A DNA stretch of 64,000 nt, from assembly GCA_039197065.1 (NCBI GenBank), contig JBCCUL010000036.1, positions 1 to 64,000 on the forward strand, in the 5' to 3' direction. Below, in pieces: positions 60,578-64,000 of this stretch (positions are counted from its first letter, which is position 1; each line of letters starts with the position of its first letter). The notes beneath the pieces are model-generated. The model had not been told where the DNA came from, ran no database searches, and saw only the letters and a list, made by a program, of their open reading frames with translations. The translations under genes were made by a program, and so were the position numbers. Source of the DNA: JANQPX01 sp039197065. Its GTDB lineage: Bacteria > Pseudomonadota > Alphaproteobacteria > Geminicoccales > Geminicoccaceae.

Positions 60578-61507
60578 ATGCGCCCTTGGATTGCCTATCT
60601 CGCCTGCCTGATCGGTGTGTTCGGCCATGCTTCGAGCGAATTCGTGGCCAAGCTTGCCGCAACGCCGGGGCCGGAGTTCAGCGTCTGGCGCTTTTTGATC
60701 GGCGGCGCCTGCCTGTTGGTCGTCACCCAGTTCTGGCCGGGTGCCCGCGATCTGATCACACCGCTTCGCGAAAACGGACTGCGCATCGTCCTTCTCTCAT
60801 GCTTGGGCATGGCGCTGGGACAACTGATCTTTCACTGGGCGCTTGATTTCGCGAGCGTCGTACAGGTGGCGACTATCGTCACGGGCATCCCGATCTCGGT
60901 CGTGGTGGTCGACCGCCTCATCAACGGCACGAAGATGACCGCACCCAAGATCGTGAGTGGCATTGGCGCCTTCATCGGCGTGGTGCTGCTGCTCACCAAC
61001 GGTGTCGCCGAAGACGTGCAGTTCGGCGGTCCTAATCTGACCGGCACGGTGATGTCAGTGATCTGCGCCGTGATCGGCGGTTTCTATATCGTGCTCGCCA
61101 AGCCGCTCATTATGCAATATGGGCCTGTGCGCATGACCGCCTACACCTTCGCCATCGGCTTTTTCTTCCTTTACGCCGTGGTCGGGATCGCCTGGGGTAT
61201 CTGGGTTGATCCGACGTCGCTCTTCGAAAAACGCCCCGAACAAATAGCCGGCATTCTCACCATCGGCATCTGGAATACAGCAATGGCGATGACGCTTTGG
61301 CTGGCCGGCATCGCGTTTGCCCCCGATCCCCAGCGCGCCAACTATCTCTTCTTTCTAAAACCGGTCATCGCAGCCTTCCTCGCCGTCATCTTCCTCGGCG
61401 ATACCCTCACCTGGATGCAGATCCTCGCCATCTTCGCCATCTGCTTCTGCGTTGCCCTTGAATATGTCTGGACTCAACGGCAGCAACGTGCTGCAGCGTT
61501 AACTTGA
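60578..61507 (+). CDS. EamA/DMT family transporter
   Basis: 309 residues from ATG 60578, with ten membrane segments in two EamA halves (LIGVFGHASSEFVAKLAAT and GFYIVLAKPLIMQYGPVRM). TPGPEFSVWRFLIGGACLL is a typical first-repeat helix 2. Substrate unknown. The 230 bp before it hold no supported gene. Confidence 0.88.
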   Translation: MRPWIAYLACLIGVFGHASSEFVAKLAATPGPEFSVWRFLIGGACLLVVTQFWPGARDLITPLRENGLRIVLLSCLGMALGQLIFHWALDFASVVQVATIVTGIPISVVVVDRLINGTKMTAPKIVSGIGAFIGVVLLLTNGVAEDVQFGGPNLTGTVMSVICAVIGGFYIVLAKPLIMQYGPVRMTAYTFAIGFFFLYAVVGIAWGIWVDPTSLFEKRPEQIAGILTIGIWNTAMAMTLWLAGIAFAPDPQRANYLFFLKPVIAAFLAVIFLGDTLTWMQILAIFAICFCVALEYVWTQRQQRAAALT

Positions 61508-61529
61508 GGCTTGAGTCTGCGGGAAAAGA

Positions 61530-61559
61530 TTGAGCCCAAGCCGGTCGCTGGCCTATGCT
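61530..61559 (+). promoter_or_regulatory. Possible sigma-70 promoter before the yeeE-moeA pair
   Basis: TTGAGC at 61530-61535 and TATGCT at 61554-61559 with an 18-nt spacer, 48 bp before the start codon. Match is moderate. Confidence 0.3.
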
Positions 61560-61606
61560 ATAGCGCAGTTTTTCCTTGAGCGCAGGCCGAGAACCGTCTG
61601 GAAAAT

Positions 61607-62701
61607 ATGGAAGACCTTTCCGTGAGATCCGCGGTGGCGCTCGCCGCCTTCGCTTCCGGGCTCGTTTTTGGCGCCGTCGTGCAGCGCACCCATTTCTGCA
61701 CCATGGGCGCGATTGCCGACCTGGTGCTGTTCGGCGACGGTCGTCGGATGCGCGCCTGGCTGCTGGCGATCGCCGTCGGGCTCCTCGGCAGCCAGGCGCT
61801 GGCTTTTGCAGGCGTCATCGATCTCAGCGGAAGCCTCTATCGGGCAAGCGACATCCTCTGGGCGGGCGCCCTTATCGGCGGGCTGATGTTCGGTTTCGGC
61901 ATGACCCAGACCGGCGGCTGCACCTCCCGGAACATTGTCCGCCTGGGCGCAGGCAATCTGAAATCCCTGGTGGTCCTGCTGGTCATGGGGATCACCGCCT
62001 ACATGACCATGAACGGCCTGTTCGCTCTTGCCCGCCTGCCGCTGGAGGACATCGGCGGTATCACCAGCAAGGATCAGGGAGCGGCGCAGCTGCTCGGCCT
62101 CGGGAGTTTCGCTGCCTTCATGATCGCCATTGTCCTGGCCGCAGGACTGATCATGTTCTGCTTCAAGGACAAGAAATTCAGAATGTCCGCCAAAGACATC
62201 ACCGCCGGTCTGGCTCTCGGCGCGCTCATTCCGCTCGGCTGGGCGATCACCGCCATGCTCGGCGCCGATGACTTCGATCCGGAGCCACTGGCGTCCTTTG
62301 CCTTCGTCGCTCCGATCGCCCGAAGCCTGATCTATCTGATGACCTATCCGGCAGCGCCGATCAGCTTCGGCATCGCGGCGATCGGCGGCGTTCTCGTCGG
62401 CGGCTTTCTGGCGGCACGCCTCGCCGGTGATTTTCGCATCGAGGGCTTTTCCGGCATCGACGATCTCACCCGCCATCTCACCGGGGCCGTGCTCATGGGT
62501 GCCGGCGGCGTGCTCGGGCTTGGCTGCACCATCGGCCAGGGCATGACCGGCCTCTCCACCCTGGCGATCGGTTCGGTGCTGACCACGCTCTCCATCATGG
62601 CGGGCGGCGTGCTTGGCGTACGTTACCTTGAACGCGGCAGCCTAATCGCCGCACTTCGCGCGACGCTGCCTCTAGCCGGTCCCGAAAGGTCAAGCGGATG
62701 A
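61607..62701 (+). CDS. YeeE/YedE family sulfur transporter (TsuA-like)
   Basis: 364 residues, about nine membrane segments. The family's cysteine motifs are present: HFCTMGA near the N-terminus, TQTGGCTSRN, and GLGCTIGQGMTG near the C-terminus; in TsuA such cysteines pass thiosulfate across the membrane. It ends by overlapping moeA (ATGA at 62698). Co-expression with moeA suggests that the imported sulfur may feed cofactor sulfuration, which is inference. Confidence 0.88.
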   Translation: MEDLSVRSAVALAAFASGLVFGAVVQRTHFCTMGAIADLVLFGDGRRMRAWLLAIAVGLLGSQALAFAGVIDLSGSLYRASDILWAGALIGGLMFGFGMTQTGGCTSRNIVRLGAGNLKSLVVLLVMGITAYMTMNGLFALARLPLEDIGGITSKDQGAAQLLGLGSFAAFMIAIVLAAGLIMFCFKDKKFRMSAKDITAGLALGALIPLGWAITAMLGADDFDPEPLASFAFVAPIARSLIYLMTYPAAPISFGIAAIGGVLVGGFLAARLAGDFRIEGFSGIDDLTRHLTGAVLMGAGGVLGLGCTIGQGMTGLSTLAIGSVLTTLSIMAGGVLGVRYLERGSLIAALRATLPLAGPERSSG

Positions 62702-63981
62702 GCCAGAGCACGCCTATCGCCGCCAAGCCTCTGCTGGAAGACTGCTTCGCCCACGACCCCAAACGCATGCCTGCCAGGGAAGCCCTGGACCTGTTACGGG
62801 AGCGTGTTTCGAGGGTGGTCGGCACAGAGATGGTGGGTCTGGACCAGGCTTATGGACGCTTTCTCGCCGAAGATCTCGCCGCTGATCGAGACGTGCCCGC
62901 CTTCACCAATGTCGCCGTCGACGGCTACGCCTTCGCCCATCAGAGCCTCGAAGCCGATGGCCCGAGTAGGCTCAGTCTGCAGGCGGGACGCTCAGCCGCC
63001 GGCCAGCCCTACGAGGGCCGCGTCGGTCAGGGTCGCGCCCTACGTGTGCTGACGGGTGGCGCCCTTCCCGACGGCGCGGACACCGCCTTGATGCAAGAGG
63101 ACGTCGTCATCGACGGCGACCATGTGCTCATCCCGGCAGGCGTCAAGCGAGGCGCCAATTGCCGCCTCGCCGGCGAAGATATGAAAAAAGGCCAGAAAAT
63201 CCTCTCGCCGCCTCATCGCCTGAGGCCCCAGGAGATCGGCGTCGCCGCGGCGCTCGGGCGCACATCGCTCGACGTCTTCGAGCCGCTCAAGGTCGCCCTA
63301 GTCTCCAGCGGCGACGAAATCGTCCCCCCCGGCCGACCGCTCGCCCACGGCATGACCTACGACAGCAACAGCGCAATCCTGAAAGGCCTTATGACGCCGC
63401 TCGGCGTCGACCTTTCGGATCAGGGCATCTGGCCGGATCGTGCCGACGTGATCCAACAGGGCCTTGCCGATCTCGCCGGAGCGCATCACGCGATCATCAC
63501 CTCAGGCGGCGCTTCCAAGGGCGACGAGGATCATATGATCAACGCCGTCGCGGCGCAGGGCCAGCTGCATTTCTGGCAGATCGCCGTCAAACCCGGCCGT
63601 CCGCTTGCCCTTGGTCAGATCGACGGCACGATTTTCATCGGCCTGCCCGGCAACCCGGTCGCTGCCATGGTCTGCTTCCTCCTTTTCGCCCGCCCCGTCC
63701 TGACCGCCTTGGCAGGCGGGGGCTGGACTGAACCTCGTTCTTTCCTGGTGCCGGCGGATTTCTCGATGAAGAAGAAGCCAGGAAGACGGGAATATCTGCG
63801 CGCCCGGCTGGTGACTGGCGAGGATGGCCTATCGCGTGTCCACAAGATCGAGCGCGAAGGCTCAGGTATCCTAACCTCGCTCACCGAAGCCGATGGTTTG
63901 ATCGACGTGGCCGAGGACGTGACCTCGATCACCCCCGGCGACCCGTTGCCATTCCTGCCGTTCAGCGGTTTTGGACTTTGA
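62698..63981 (+). CDS. moeA: Molybdopterin molybdotransferase MoeA
   Basis: 427 residues, complete. Domain order is normal: N-terminal linker, VDGYAFAHQ region, LTGGALPDGADTALMQED, VALVSSGDEIVPPG, YDSNSAILKGL, ITSGGASKGDEDH and FIGLPGNPVAAMVCF, then the C-terminal beta-barrel. MoeA inserts molybdate into adenylylated molybdopterin. Together with the xdhC-like gene (47129) it supports active molybdenum hydroxylases such as the one at 4974-8587. It overlaps the YeeE-like gene by 4 bp. Confidence 0.96.
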   Translation: MSQSTPIAAKPLLEDCFAHDPKRMPAREALDLLRERVSRVVGTEMVGLDQAYGRFLAEDLAADRDVPAFTNVAVDGYAFAHQSLEADGPSRLSLQAGRSAAGQPYEGRVGQGRALRVLTGGALPDGADTALMQEDVVIDGDHVLIPAGVKRGANCRLAGEDMKKGQKILSPPHRLRPQEIGVAAALGRTSLDVFEPLKVALVSSGDEIVPPGRPLAHGMTYDSNSAILKGLMTPLGVDLSDQGIWPDRADVIQQGLADLAGAHHAIITSGGASKGDEDHMINAVAAQGQLHFWQIAVKPGRPLALGQIDGTIFIGLPGNPVAAMVCFLLFARPVLTALAGGGWTEPRSFLVPADFSMKKKPGRREYLRARLVTGEDGLSRVHKIEREGSGILTSLTEADGLIDVAEDVTSITPGDPLPFLPFSGFGL

Positions 63982-64000
63982 GGGCGACCTCACTCAGCTG

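Overview
The window reads as a chromosome segment of a GC-rich alphaproteobacterium. Supporting signs are a perfect CtrA-type box, hopanoid transport genes (hpnM, hpnN, hpnA), an exosortase A (XrtA) locus with a PEP-CTERM substrate, aerobic-type molybdenum hydroxylase genes, and tightly overlapping operons. The exact order cannot be settled from sequence alone; Rhodospirillales or Hyphomicrobiales are guesses. The first 1.8 kb looks different: it is the integrase-bearing end of an integrative element sitting against the 3' end of a tRNA-Phe gene.

Layout. 1-1834: tail of the mobile element (replication-relaxation-like protein, small HTH protein, tyrosine integrase, paired 12-bp repeats), then tRNA-Phe. 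2013-8587 (minus): a five-gene operon of a molybdenum hydroxylase (FAD subunit; fused 2Fe-2S/Mo subunit), a 6-hydroxynicotinate-reductase-like Fe-S protein, UPF0280 and a PF06684 protein, probably a reductive route for an N-heteroaromatic compound. 9078-15820 (plus): exosortase A operon (ligase, glycosyltransferase-deacetylase fusion, XrtA-EpsI, glycosyltransferase). 15846-22743: hemW, a MscS channel behind a CtrA box, a small unknown gene, a RibD/DHFR-like reductase, polyphosphate kinase 2, a glycosyltransferase. 22775-27152: hopanoid genes. 27303-33392: catabolic genes for acyl-CoA or aromatic acids (SDR, RidA, acyl-CoA ligase, hydrolase, EamA exporter, PaaG-like, PaaI-like).

33584-40827: exported rhodanese, MFS exporter, then an envelope operon (FkbM methyltransferase, LtaS-like phosphotransferase, exported MBL-fold protein), gamma carbonic anhydrase and an M48 lipoprotein protease. 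41117-46130: GH42 beta-galactosidase, an unpaired MazF/PemK-like toxin, a divergent RpiR regulator and aromatic amino acid decarboxylase pair. 46323-47009: a PEP-CTERM protein behind a well-formed sigma-54 promoter. 47129-53986: XdhC N-terminal-domain protein, ParA, PhyH-type dioxygenase, DUF3820 protein, ferrochelatase, M20 peptidase, MFS transporter. 54374-63981: DUF2339 membrane protein, SDR, GH16 lipoprotein-like glucanase, secreted unknown, EamA transporter, YeeE/YedE transporter and moeA.

The most unusual signal is a family of short palindromic elements (consensus TGAKGTGGTCAYACCACTA) found seven times at gene 3' ends, always in the same orientation relative to the gene that precedes them and often supplying its stop codon. 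Two copies extend to a 71-bp block, and a diverged copy keeps the stem through a compensatory change. Two regulatory sites link genes to known circuits: the sigma-54 promoter of the PEP-CTERM gene and the CtrA box of the MscS gene.
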